From Euglena gracilis (Eukaryota > Euglenida > Euglenophyceae > Euglenales), in NCBI GenBank assembly GCA_039621445.1, contig CP154954.1, forward strand, positions 51,129,847-51,193,846: 64,000 nucleotides of DNA, given 5' to 3'. The stretch's first letter is position 1. Each line of letters opens with the position of its first letter. The notes under the pieces are model-generated. The model saw nothing but the letters and a program-made list of their open reading frames with translations. It was not told the DNA's origin and did no database searches. The position numbers were made by a program, and so were the translations under genes. Below are positions 21,477-31,139 of this stretch, in pieces.

Positions 21477-22606
21477 CAAGGATGAGTCTTGGGTCTTGGG
21501 TTACCCCCCCAAGATCTTGCTTCTTGGGGGGGTACCCAAGAATGACAAGATTCTTGGGTCTTGGGACCCCGGCCGAAAAATTTTTTCGTCACAGAAGGTT
21601 TCTCATTATCATGGCTGTGTTCAAGAAGTTCTACAAAGCCGTTGATAAGACGACCTTGCCTGATTTACCTGCGACTTGGAAAGGCCAGTTGTACAAGTGT
21701 ACATTGGAAATTGATGCAAATGTTGATGGTGCCCTCACCAAAGTTCCTTGTAATCAGATTATCAAGGCAACCAATTTCTCCACAAATGGATTGCGTATTC
21801 ACATCCGTGATGTGCACCGCAAGGAGTTTGCCTCGGTTGAGGGATCTGCAGAAGAACAGGGTTCAGGTCAAATGGACATTCGTGCTTTCGGAATGAAGGA
21901 CGAAGTTGATCGCCAACAAAGGGAAAAAGTTGTCCTTGCGTTTGCACAAAATGGGCTTCCTTACCAATTGGTGGATGATGAGTCCTTCCGTGACGCCTTC
22001 GGCGTTCAAATCCCACGGAAGATGGATCGAAATGAATTAGCATCCGCAACCGTGTGCCATGCCTGAACACCCTTGAAATATTGAAGCAATTGGAAATAAT
22101 CATCCAAGATTTGGATTCCAAGGAGGTGTTTGTCTTCTGTATTGTTGCTGATAATGCAAAAGCATTTCAAAATGCAGCAGGTGACATTCGTTTCTGCCTC
22201 CTCCCACCGCGATTTCTTTTCAGCTGCATTTGAAAGAACAGGGAGAGTTAACTGCGGTGAGGGCACTGATCCGGAAGAGGTAGAAGCCACTGAAGACCTC
22301 GAGGGGGCTCCACTTGAGGAAGCTTCTGAAATGTCCGCTTTGGAAGAGGCCATCTCCCAGCTGAAAAGTAGAGGAATCTTTGCCGTTCGTTGTGCTGCAC
22401 ATTCCCTGCAGGTTTTCACGTTTTTATTTCCCTGCCGTAAGTTTTCTTCCTCATCGTAGCTCGTCCTGAAAGACTTGGTGTTGAGCATCTTGTTTCTTCA
22501 CATTCGCATTGCCTGCACCCAAGATCTTGGGTCTTGGGTGGGGGGGCAAGAATCTTGGGTCACTCTTGGTACCCCCCCAAGAATACAAGACCAAGACTCA
22601 TCCTTG
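21477..22606 (+). mobile_element. hAT transposon (internally deleted) with transposase remnant
   Basis: Ends are CAAGGATGAGTCTTGG and its inverse CCAAGACTCATCCTTG. CAGCCGG directly abuts both ends (21470-21476 and 22607-22613), a 7 bp repeat close to the 8 bp typical of hAT. Subterminal CAAGATTCTTGGGTCTTGGG motifs occur on both sides. It contains a hAT-type transposase remnant on the + strand. At 1130 bp it is too short for a full hAT (usually over 2 kb), so the centre of the transposase is deleted. Confidence 0.85.
21611..22500 (+). pseudogene. hAT transposase remnant, three to four exons
   Basis: The N-terminal part (21611-22064) reads MAVFKKFYKAVDK with a BED-like finger (VPCNQII ... LRIHIRDVH) and the conserved hAT segment AFAQNGLPYQLVDDESFRDA. 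After a frame change near 22045 comes LEILKQLEIIIQDL and the core motif FCIVADNAKAFQNAA, whose Asp aligns with a catalytic Asp of hAT enzymes. A 43 bp intron 22181-22223 (GTGACA...TTTCAG) joins to AAFERTGRVNC in frame. The next exon ends with the hAT motif RGIFAVRCAAHSLQ, and a 48 bp intron 22412-22459 joins to LVLKDLVLSILF. The DDE core beyond is absent. This enzyme would have cut the element's ends; it is now non-functional by deletion. Confidence 0.85.
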
Positions 22607-23826
22607 CAGCCGGAACATGGGTAAAATATTTCGTAAGTTAAAATGGTCATAAAACACCTGATTTTTTTCCGAAAATTTTCCGAAAAAAGTTTTGACCTGA
22701 TGGAAAAAATGGTGTAGATCACGAATTTCACGCAAAAAAATCCCCCCAAAAATGGTGGGGGGTGATATTGTCACTTTGTTTTCCGACCCCCCCTGAGCCC
22801 CCCCCCCCCTAAGTGGCCCGACAAAAGGGGGGGTCATTTAGGGGGGGTAGTGGTAATTTGCCCCTTTTTGGTTTTATTGTCTTTTTCCTTTAGATTTTAA
22901 CATAAAAATGACATTAAGGAAACATTGGGCAGGCTGACTCTGCCGTTTTCGGCCATACACAGGTTAAAAAAAAAGTCGAAAAATCGAAAGTTTTCTTTTT
23001 TGCCCAAAACCATGTTTTTTTGGCCTCCCGGACCCGGAAGAACTGTTTTCAAGCCGGAAATGAGCGTTTTTCGACCTGCCAGCGCCCCGTTCGCCCGAAA
23101 CCCATGCATTTTGGCCGGGCTGGGCCTGCTGGGCCGCCGGCCGGGTTGTGCCGGGCTTGACTGGGCCAGGCGGCCGACCGAGCAGGGCTGGGCCAGGCCA
23201 CACTGTGGCAAAAAAAATTGTTTGCGACCAGCGCGGCAATCATTGGGCCAAAATGGGTTTTCTCTCCTCGTTCCACCCCCGTCCAAACCACCCTCCGATT
23301 ACCATCCCCCGGTCGGGGGTTGTAGGTTGGGGGGGGGTGACCCCCGGTAGGGGGGGTTTTGGAATGAGTGGAACGGTCAGTGGGCAAAGGGGGGTAATTG
23401 GACTATTTGTTAGGCCCAATGTGTGCAAATTCCTAATTTTAATTATGTACCTCCCCCCCGGGAGGCTGAAATTGGGGGAGGTACACATGGGGGGGGGAAG
23501 TACACAATGGGGGGGGGGGAAGTTCACAATGGGGGGGCATGCCTGCGGATGGCCGGGCCTCTTGGGACTAGGTGCATGCTGCCCCCCCATTATGTACCTC
23601 CCCCCCAGGGGGTGCATATGGGGGGGATGGTAAAAACTAGTTCCGCCATCATGTCACACATATCACACATGACTTGCCCCAGGGCTAGGTTGAAATTGAG
23701 GTTTGAAAGTTTCCCAACCCGCGCTGTTTTGGACCATAAATCGACAATATGTCAGGCTGGGTGGGGAGTTCCGGGGAAATAAAAATACTGTTAGATAGGG
23801 CGTTGCAAGGGCTTCGATTTATACGG
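22607..23826. other. Non-coding, C/G-run palindromes
   Basis: It contains inverted GGGTCATTTAGGGGGG type segments (22790-22850), TTATGTACCTCCCCCC and GGGGGAGGTACAC inverted motifs (23440-23640), and a copy of the ~180 bp repeat shared with 38230-38600 (words GGGGAAATAAAAATACTG and GGGCGTT-CAAGGGCTTC) at 23740-23820. Confidence 0.5.
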
Positions 23827-24149
23827 GCTCCCGGATCTGGCCTGGGGGGGGGGGTTGTGGGCCGACCCTAGGGTCGGCCCACGGTCGCCAAAGGTCGCTA
23901 TGGGTATTTCCTACTCAGCCTTTTTTGCCATGTAGCGGCGTAGGCAACTGTTCCAGGGCCCTAAAATAACAAAATCCCTTGTGTGTGTAACTCCTTTTGT
24001 GTGTAAGTTGCGCTAATTTGCCGTGGAGCGCATTTTTTGACAACGACCCACCCACGACCTTTGGCGACCATGGCGACCTTTGGCGACCGTGGGCCGACCC
24101 TAGGGTCGGCCCACAACCCCCCCCCCCAGGCCAGATCTACTCCCCCCTT
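23827..24149. mobile_element. Inverted-repeat element with 8 bp duplication TTATACGG
   Basis: The arms, about 60 bp, share GATCTGGCCTGG, a G run, GTGGGCCGACCCTAGGGTCG and CGGTCGCCAAAGGTCGC, inverted at 24065-24137. TTATACGG flanks both sides (23819-23826, 24150-24157). The sequence outside continues on both sides as one copy of the 38230-38600 repeat (left GGGCTTCGA, right ACATTTCCTTTGATTTT), confirming an insertion into an older repeat. Confidence 0.78.
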
Positions 24150-24282
24150 TTATACGGACATTTCCTTTGATTTTTTGCTTCATTCAGATGGGGGGCATTC
24201 AGTTTCGGGTTTGCCCCTGGCCGGCAGTGTTAATGGGGACAGAAAGTGAGGGTTTACCATTTTTATTTTTATTTTCTTTCAG

Positions 24283-24366
24283 ACGTCTGATGACAAGTTA
24301 ATTGATATTGATGATATCGATGATTTCAAGGGCGATGGTGAAGTTGCAGTCAAAGCTCCACCTCAG
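24283..24366 (+). CDS. TRAP1: TRAP1 exon a (acidic pre-domain)
   Basis: 84 bp after TTTCTTTCAG, before GTGTGA; phase 0. Reads TSDDKLIDIDDIDDFKGDGE... The segment is acidic and not conserved, as expected between a transit peptide and the ATPase domain. It is assigned by position, good splice sites and phase. A start codon and mitochondrial targeting exon were not found upstream in the window. Confidence 0.6.
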
Positions 24367-24714
24367 GTGTGAACTCTCACCCACAGCCATCGTATGGCCC
24401 AGCATCAATTGTCATCACCATTTGTGAAATTTGAGTTAATCGCATTCCCTTGGAGGTTCTCAGGTTTTTTTTGTCCCAAAAGTTCGCCAAAGGTCCAGAA
24501 CTGGCCAGAAAGATTTTCTTATTTTTAAAGCAGATGATCAGACCCCCTGACTTTCAAACCCTGGAAGTGGGCAGAATATTCTGGTCGACGCCCCCGAAGT
24601 GGACTCTGAGAATGGGGTAATCATTGTCATATCATCATCGCTCTTTTTTGAATTTTAACATGCATTGCAAATTTTCATTTTGATTTTGCTTTTGAATTTG
24701 AATTATTGTTTCAT

Positions 24715-24750
<36 letters not shown>

Positions 24751-24757
24751 TTTCAAG

Positions 24758-24880
24758 GCTGATGCAACAGAGCCTGAAGAGACTGAAACAGTGGTGGGCA
24801 GTACTGAGAATTTTGGCTTTGAAACCAACACCAGACAGATCCTTGACATTGTTGCACGGTCCCTCTACCATGACAAGGAG
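24758..24880 (+). CDS. TRAP1: TRAP1 exon b (start of ATPase domain)
   Basis: 123 bp after a (CT)n tract and TTTCAAG, before GTGTGC; phase 0. It ends TRQILDIVARSLYHDKE, the first helix of the HSP90 N-terminal domain. The preceding ENFGFET matches the strand-swap region of TRAP1/HtpG proteins. Exon c continues directly with VFIRELISNASDA. Confidence 0.92.
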
Positions 24881-26032
24881 GTGTGCTGAACTCTGCCCTG
24901 GCGGGCAGATCCCCCCTGGGTTGGGGAACCAAACAGTGGTGTGGCCAAAGTGGTCAAGCCTCCCAGTGGTTGACCAAAAATTGACCAGGGATTGGCAACC
25001 GGGTTCGATATAAGGAATGTGGCACCCGGACCAGAGAAAAAAATCTTTTTTACGTTTTGTGATCTGGGGGGGGAGTTTGGATCATACAATTTTTTACCGA
25101 CCCCGGGGGAGGGGAGGTGGGTCTCTCCACTCTTCGAAAAACCAGTCAGTCACTTTTTTTTTGGGAAACCAGTCAGTCACTACCCCCCTGGGGGGGGGGG
25201 TTGGCCACTCTGGAATCCAAAGGAAATTTGACCAAAAACATAAAAAAAGGCCAATTTTTTTCTGCGCCTTTGGCGCCGGGTCACTTTAGTGGTTTTTTTT
25301 GCTGCCTCCCCCGGGAGTCCGGGGTCCGGGCCAAAAACCAGTCAGTCACTCCGAAAAAACCAGTCACCCACCCCCGGGGGGGGGGGGTCGGCCAGTGACT
25401 AAGTGATTGACTGGTTTGGATGGAAAGGGAACTGGTCACAACCACGGCGGGGGAGGTCCAGCAAGCCTGATATGCAAAAGACGTTGCCAGAGCCATTGCA
25501 GCAAATTGCCAGCGAGCAATTGCTAGAGCCATTCCACTTCCCGATTTCGCCAATGCACACAAAAATACATCTACAGTTGACAATTCTCAATCTCCTTGAT
25601 TTTTTTGGATCCCTTGATCTCTTCTTTTGTTTTTGATCATTCCTACCAAATGGCATTGGGCCCATGACGTTGGAGTGGTTTTTTTGATTTCTTTTACCAG
25701 TTAAAGGGAAAGTCTGTGGAACAATGGGGGGAGTTTTGAAGGGGGGGGGGACTCTTTTAGTTTTCAATTTGAGGTGTTTGAAGATAGAAACCAAGCTTTG
25801 ACCTTGCAATGCCCATTTTCATTTTGAATCCAAAAAATTAGGGGGAGGGGAAATAGGAGGGAAGGAGGACAGATGGATTTCAGCCACATAAAGTTACGAT
25901 GTGTGGTGGTCGCATTCTTCCTTGTTTCAAAGACCAGCTGTGCTGCCATGGGCAGGCAGGGGAGGGGGAAGGCATCTTTAACCTTGGGACATTGGCGTGG
26001 ATATTGCCACTAACCCCCCCCCCTAATAGAAG

Positions 26033-26457
26033 CAGGGTTGCTCAATTAATCGCTCAAAAATTGACGACCGAACAATTAATCGGGGCGAACAATTAATCAA
26101 TTTAATCGATTAAACAAGCAAAAGGCGCTCTCCCGGGCTTTCTTAGGGCCTTTGGCCCACGGCTGCCCAGCCCCACAAATTGTGACGCTCTATGGTATGC
26201 CAGAGAAGTAGTCGACCCCTTTGTGTTGAGGATTTCACCACATTCTTTGCCATTTGCATCGGGTACCATGCACTTCGCTTGGGATCCATTGCGGGTAAAA
26301 GGGGACCACACCCACGATGTCATGCTGTTGGAAAAGCTCTGCCAATGAGAATATGATTTGCGGCATTGAAAATCGATTAGTCGATCACCGGACGAACGAA
26401 CGATTAATTGGGGGGTCTCGACCGATTAATCAATTTTCAATTAATCGAACAACCCTG
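26033..26457 (-). mobile_element. 425 bp hAT-like element carrying a BED finger
   Basis: Ends CAGGGTTGCTCAATTAATCG and, inverted, CAGGGTTGTTCGATTAATTG. A 7 bp duplication ATAGAAG flanks it (26026-26032, 26458-26464), a piece of the host element's TAATAGAAGCGCGG end. AATTAATCG words are repeated inside. It encodes a BED finger on the minus strand. Confidence 0.82.
26102..26323 (-). pseudogene. BED-type zinc finger fragment of a hAT transposase
   Basis: 74-codon frame inside the element 26033-26457. It begins MTSWVWSPFTRNGSQAKC and continues to a second Cys (KECGEIL) and LAYHRAS. The Trp, Phe, two Cys and His spacing is that of BED fingers, the DNA-binding domain at the N-terminus of many hAT transposases. 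No catalytic part follows, so this is a deletion derivative. Confidence 0.72.
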
Positions 26458-27584
26458 ATAGAAGCGCGGCCGCTACAAGCGCAGGGTCCAAACAAAAGCG
26501 CAACCCCAACCGCCGAAGGCAGCGGCCCACAGCAAGCGCAACCCCCATTTGATGGGGTTCTAAAGGAAATCAACAACAATCGCTCAGGTGGGGTCCAAAT
26601 AGAAGCGCACCCCCTGCTGCCGGAGGCGGCGGTCCGTCATAAGCGCACCCATGCTTCTATTAGGGAGTTTCACCCCCTCACCAGAGGACGAAAACCCATT
26701 TTAAATGGTCAGACAATTTCCAACCCCCCCCCCCCCAGGACCATGGGGTTGGAAATGAATTGGCAGGGATTGGTGGGTGAATCAAAAGTGATGCCCTTGC
26801 TCCAATTCATCCAATGAAGTGTTTCTAAACAGGGCGTGTTGACCACCCAATGTACCCCTGACATATATTTGAGTTCTGCTTAGATGGCGGGGAATGCACT
26901 TTTCATTTTTGTTGGTTTTTTGCGCACCTGCACATTCTTTTTTGACCAACTGCGTTGCCATCACTTCACGGGGCGGCGCACCCGTCAGCTGAAACCCAAA
27001 ACAGGTACCACTACCTTCGATCCTCGTGTTTTTTTTCTGGATAAACCGACTTTTTTCGTTTTGAAAATGATGGTTTACCACCTCCGCCGACCGAGGGAAA
27101 ACCCCCGTCTGCCGAAGGAGGTGCGGCACAAAACGCTGTTTCACGAGGACGAACCCTGGTCAGGTGAAGTCGTTGTACCTGTCGCTTGTACCTGCCCCCC
27201 CTTTTTTGTGGTGCTCAGTAAATGCGCAGGTGCGCATTCACCCCCCTCCCCGTCTCGGTTATTGTGGCTCGTGGGGGTGGTTGTGGGAAGGGGGCACTGT
27301 GGTCTCCATGGTTAGAGTGGAGGGGAGGTTCTGTGCCCTGTGTTGGAAGCATTGTACAAGGGGGCGATGGTGTGTGGTTAGTGTGCACCTGGAGCATGCG
27401 TTCAGAGAGTGGTGGGTGACGGTGCATTAAAATCCATGTCAGGTTTGTGTTGAGGAAGTCTCGGAGCCCTGCTTCAGGGAGCCTGCTGTTTGCATTGCAC
27501 AGGGTGCACTGCACCCCTCCGCGACACATGCATGCACAGCATCCCTCCACTGGTCCACGACCTCCGCTCCGCATGTGCTTTTTC

Positions 27585-28237
27585 ATACCGGGGGGGGAAA
27601 AAACTTGTACGGGAAAAAATGTTGTGGGAAAAATTCTAGACGAAATTTTGTCCAGGATTTTTCCCGCCTTTTTAAGGATCCGTCCAGGATTTTTCCCGGC
27701 AGATTTAAGGAAAGTCCAATTTCCTCCAGTGAATGACCCCCCCAAAAAAATCTTCGGCGCTGCGCGCCGATTTGCAGCAAGAATTCTTGTTCCTCTCAGG
27801 AATCGGTGTTGTACCTCCTGCCTCTGCTCTTCAAAATTATTTTGTAAATTTCATGTTTTTTTATGTCTGCTTGCAATCAAAACCCAAGGGACAGAAAAAA
27901 AAGCAACCCTGCCAGGAACCTGTCCTTCCCAACCGCCCCAAACCCCTTTGAAGCGTGCGGTGTGCATGAGTTGTGTGCCAGAACCCGCTTCGTGTCTGTC
28001 AACACGGCAGTCTTATCACCCCAGCGGAATGTACACTTTCTGTTTGGTTCACCAGGTGCACCCATGCTTTCTCGTTCAACTGCTGGTTTTTCAGCTGTCC
28101 AATATTTTTTCCCACCTGGTTTAAGCGAGCGTTCAGGATTTTTCCCGGCATTTTAAGGATTCGTCCAATATTTTTCCCGACAGAATTTTTCCCGTCGGCA
28201 ATTGTTCCCGGTCAGATTTTTTCCCCCCCCCCGGTAG
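27585..28237. repeat. TTTTTCCCGG-rich inverted element
   Basis: TACCGGGGGGGGAAAAAA at the left and its inverse TTTTTTCC...CCGGTA at the right. The interior has repeated words (AGGATTTTTCCCGGCA, TTAAGGATCCGTCC) at 27655-27725 and 28085-28200. Target duplication was not found. Confidence 0.5.
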
Positions 28238-29508
28238 GCCCCACGGCACGTCACCATGTGGGACCACCTGTGTTTAGGTCTGACATTTGGGATGGGGTGC
28301 TGGGTATGGAGGGGGGACTGGCGTGCAGGCCTTGTGTGTCACTGGTTTTTAAAGCTACAGAGCGGAGCCCCACTTCAACCCTTTCTGCCACAGACCACAC
28401 CCTCCAGGACAGCCCTCACAAACGATGTAAAATGGCTCCTCTCCGAGGTTACCATGAGGCACAAGAATGCGCACGTGCGCACTCTTGAGGCCATTCATTC
28501 GCTGGCTGGATGTGATCCTTTCTGCAGGAGGACAGGAGGGGAGCAGCGCTGGGCATCCGCAAGAGTGCGCACCTGCGCATTCCGTGAGGGGGAGTGTGTA
28601 TGTGCGCATTCTCTGTGTTGTGGGGAGTTGTGTCTCGCACTTCTGAACCCAGTGCCAGCACAGCATTGTGGCAAAGCGACCGCTGTGGTGCACTGCTGGC
28701 CTTTTTGTTAGCAATTTCAGAGGCATCTCATTGCACAGGTGGATGCCGTCAGAGTAGGGTGTATCTCTCCTGGGCTGTGCCTCCACCTTGTATGCTGAGT
28801 TGTTTGACGTGGCCCTGACTGGCAACCTCCCTCCAGGGTGCTTTGAGGGGAGACACAAGAAGGGAATGCGCATGTGCGCATTCATCCCGATGTCTTATGT
28901 TTGATTGCAGCCATTGTGGATGGGGTATGTGTAGAAGATGTGTGCATATGTGTTTTCTTTGGTCTTCACAGCGGCCAGCGGTGGTGTTGTTTCAGTGCTG
29001 GAGCGTCGACTCTGAGTACATGATAAAATAAGGGTTCTATGTGGTGGGTGACATTTGTTGCCAACAAGGCCACAGGTGGTGGTCCTCCCCTACCGTGTTT
29101 CGCTCCAGGGCTGCCTCGTCCTCAGACACCATTTGATCCTTGCAGGGAGGTCTACACTTCAGCTGTGTGGTTTCAAACCCAGGCCAGGTGGGGGGAGTTG
29201 GCGTGGGCAGTGGCATGCCCACCTGGGAGTGCAAATATTCGGCATTGTGGCTGTAGTGTAAAGAAAGGCACAGTTCGCTTTTTTGCGCATGTGCGCATTC
29301 ACCGGCTTTTTACTCATCCCATGAAAGACTGCTGCCGTAATTGGGAATTAGGGTGCCTGTCACTGAGGAATTTCCTCAAACACTGAAGTCCCTTTCTCAA
29401 CCGTTTTACAATGGTGCAACACAGTGGAATACACAGAAAAAGCAGAACGGAAAAAATTCCTGGGTTTATTGGAATTTTTTCGTTGTGATGTGCTTGTGCC
29501 TGACTCAC

Positions 29509-30240
29509 AGTCTCAAGGGCCTGGAGAAATTTTTGGGGCAAGGACGGACCAATGGTGTTCGCTTCTTTGAGTCCATTTGGGTTGTGAAATAGTTCTGTGT
29601 TTACAGACCGTTTTTGGGAATGTGGCGATGGACGTGTTTCGCTCTCGAGGTGCCAACCCAATGAGCACCGTGTGTGTGGATCCAGACACGATCCCTTGCG
29701 TTGACCCTAATTGTGGTGCACAGTGCTCCCCGCACCGTGCACTGCAGCCCAATGTAAGGTTGTTCAGGGCGCCTATTGGCTGTGTGCTGCCATGCACGTT
29801 CTGGGGGTGGGGTCAGACAACGCTGGCAGAAACCGGCCCATCAGCTCTGCCGGTGGAGGACAGTTGCACGTGCATTGTGATGTGCTCCACACGTTCATGA
29901 GAGCAGCGTAGGCTGGGCTGTGCAGTGGACTGCAGCGGGTGGAGTCAAATGAGCAGGTGCGCACGATGACCTGAGCTGCAGGGGGGCAGTTCCCCTGTCA
30001 CTGAAGGACATGAATTCGTGCCTTGACACCTGCCGTCGCCGAGCCCAGGGTTGTCCACGCCGCTGCAGGTGTCGGTGTTTCAGGGTGTGGTCTGGTACAG
30101 CGACGTTGTTGCCAAGGGTGAATCTTTTGGTTCATCTCCCTCTCACATACCCATGTTCTGCAAACCCGAACCCAACATCATAGCGCTGCACAACTTGGAT
30201 TCAAGGCAGGCAAACAACAGGCCATACCCAGTGTGTCCTT
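29509..30240 (+). other. Exon-like segments of unknown identity
   Basis: Three open stretches have plausible splice edges: 29511-29580 (GLEKFLGQGRTNGVRFFES), 29607-29755 (VFGNVAMDVFRSRGANPMS, then Cys-rich PCVDPNCGAQC, before GTAAGG) and 30069-30220 (VSVFQGVVWYSDVVAKGES). None aligns to TRAP1 and no family is recognised. They could be a captured gene, a degenerate transposon or chance. Confidence 0.25.
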
Positions 30241-30940
30241 CAACATCAATGCGCGTGTGCGCATTCCCCCTTCCCACAGCTTGTGTCCATTCCAAAAAAT
30301 GCGCACCCGTGCATTCTTTTGGGGTTTCCAAAAATGTGCAGGTGCGCATTCTTCGGCCCTGATACTCAGTGACACCCTTATTGTTTTGACATTGGGATGG
30401 CTGCAAGGAGTTCCTTCCCATGCTCGTCCTGGGTTCACCAGGCCCTGCCCCCAAGAGCCATCAGCACACATCAGTGAACACAAGGTGGCACACCCAGGTC
30501 CAGGTTGGCCTGCGTTGCCCGTGTTCCGCGTGTCATGTAGAGTGTGCCGAGTGTGTGTCCAGCCACGCACTGTACCACAGTAATCAGGAAACAGCTGTAA
30601 ACAGCATGATACGTTGTTGAAGCAGAATACAAAGGGATGGTCCCTGTGGTCGTGTAACATCCAAACAGCTCATTTTTGTGGTGTTTACCCCCAGAGGCAC
30701 ACAACCATCCAGAATGCGCACCTGCGCACTCCGCTTCCAGAATGCGCGGATGCGCTTTCACTAAAACTGCCAGAATTTTGTGACTCCCAAAGAAAAGTGC
30801 ATTCCCGGCAGTTTAAGTTCTGGTTTTAAAAAAAAATGCACAAAGGAGCAGGTTTTTCACTGGGAGGGGGGCACCGTCCAAAGAGCATTGTTGTTACTGC
30901 TGCCGTATTATGTGCTTTGCTTTTCTTGGCGATGCCACAG

Positions 30941-31047
30941 GTTTTCATCCGCGAGCTGATCTCCAATGCCTCAGATGCTATCGAGAAGTTCCGTTATGTC
31001 AAACTCATCAGCGACAAAGAGATTGAGGAGGCTCCTGAGCCACGCGT
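30941..31047 (+). CDS. TRAP1: TRAP1 exon c (ATPase motif I)
   Basis: 107 bp, GCCACAG before, GTCGTA after. Reads VFIRELISNASDAIEKFRYV..., HSP90 motif I: the Glu of RELISN is the catalytic base and the Asn of SNASDA contacts Mg-ATP. Phase 2 at the end joins with exon d to give RV-LHADPVKN. Confidence 0.93.
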
Positions 31048-31099
31048 GTCGTATGTTTTCATATGCACAGAATTTTCACTCCCCCATCTTGCCCTACAG

Positions 31100-31139
31100 A
31101 TTGCATGCAGATCCTGTGAAAAATATCTTTGTGATCCAG
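31100..31139 (+). CDS. TRAP1: TRAP1 exon d (short, before DTGIGM)
   Basis: 40 bp microexon after CCCTACAG, before GTGTGC. With two bases from exon c it reads LHADPVKNIFVIQ, the beta strand before HSP90 motif II. Total length with exon c is a multiple of three, supporting both edges. Confidence 0.88.

Larger units (their letters stand above)
26021..26665. mobile_element. CCCTAATAGAAGCGC inverted-repeat element, interrupted
   Basis: Left end CCCTAATAGAAG, interrupted at 26033, resumes CGCGGCCGCTACAAGCGC at 26465 and ends near GCTTCTATTAGGG (26653-26665). The same family is intact at 34123-34329. The interior repeats AAGCGCA and GTCCAAATAGAAGCGC. Confidence 0.65.
27220..30759. repeat. Dispersed 20 bp palindrome GAATGCGCA-NN-TGCGCATTC
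   Basis: Twelve copies, full or partly degenerate, at 27220, 28465, 28563, 28592, 28864, 29281, 29948, 30247, 30297, 30332, 30712 and 30740 (each about 20 bp). Central bases vary (GG, CG, CC, TG, GT). The core resembles a doubled GCGCA half-site. None was noticed outside this 3.5 kb of intron. Confidence 0.85.
24881..30940 (+). other. TRAP1 intron b-c, 6.06 kb
   Basis: Donor GTGTGC, acceptor GCCACAG. Contents in order: an inverted repeat family CCAGTCAGTCAC with C/G runs (25085-25420, related to 31700-31990 in opposite orientation), a nested hAT/TAATAGAAGC composite (26021-26665), TTTTTCCCGGCA-rich repeats (27585-28237) and the GAATGCGCA palindrome cluster. Exon-like but unassigned segments lie at 29509-30240. 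Confidence 0.8.

Noticed and set aside
26884-27315. 143-codon frame MAGNALFIFVGFL...
   Set aside because: No recognised family, no convincing splice edges, and the C-terminal half overlaps the GCGCA palindrome; left uncalled.
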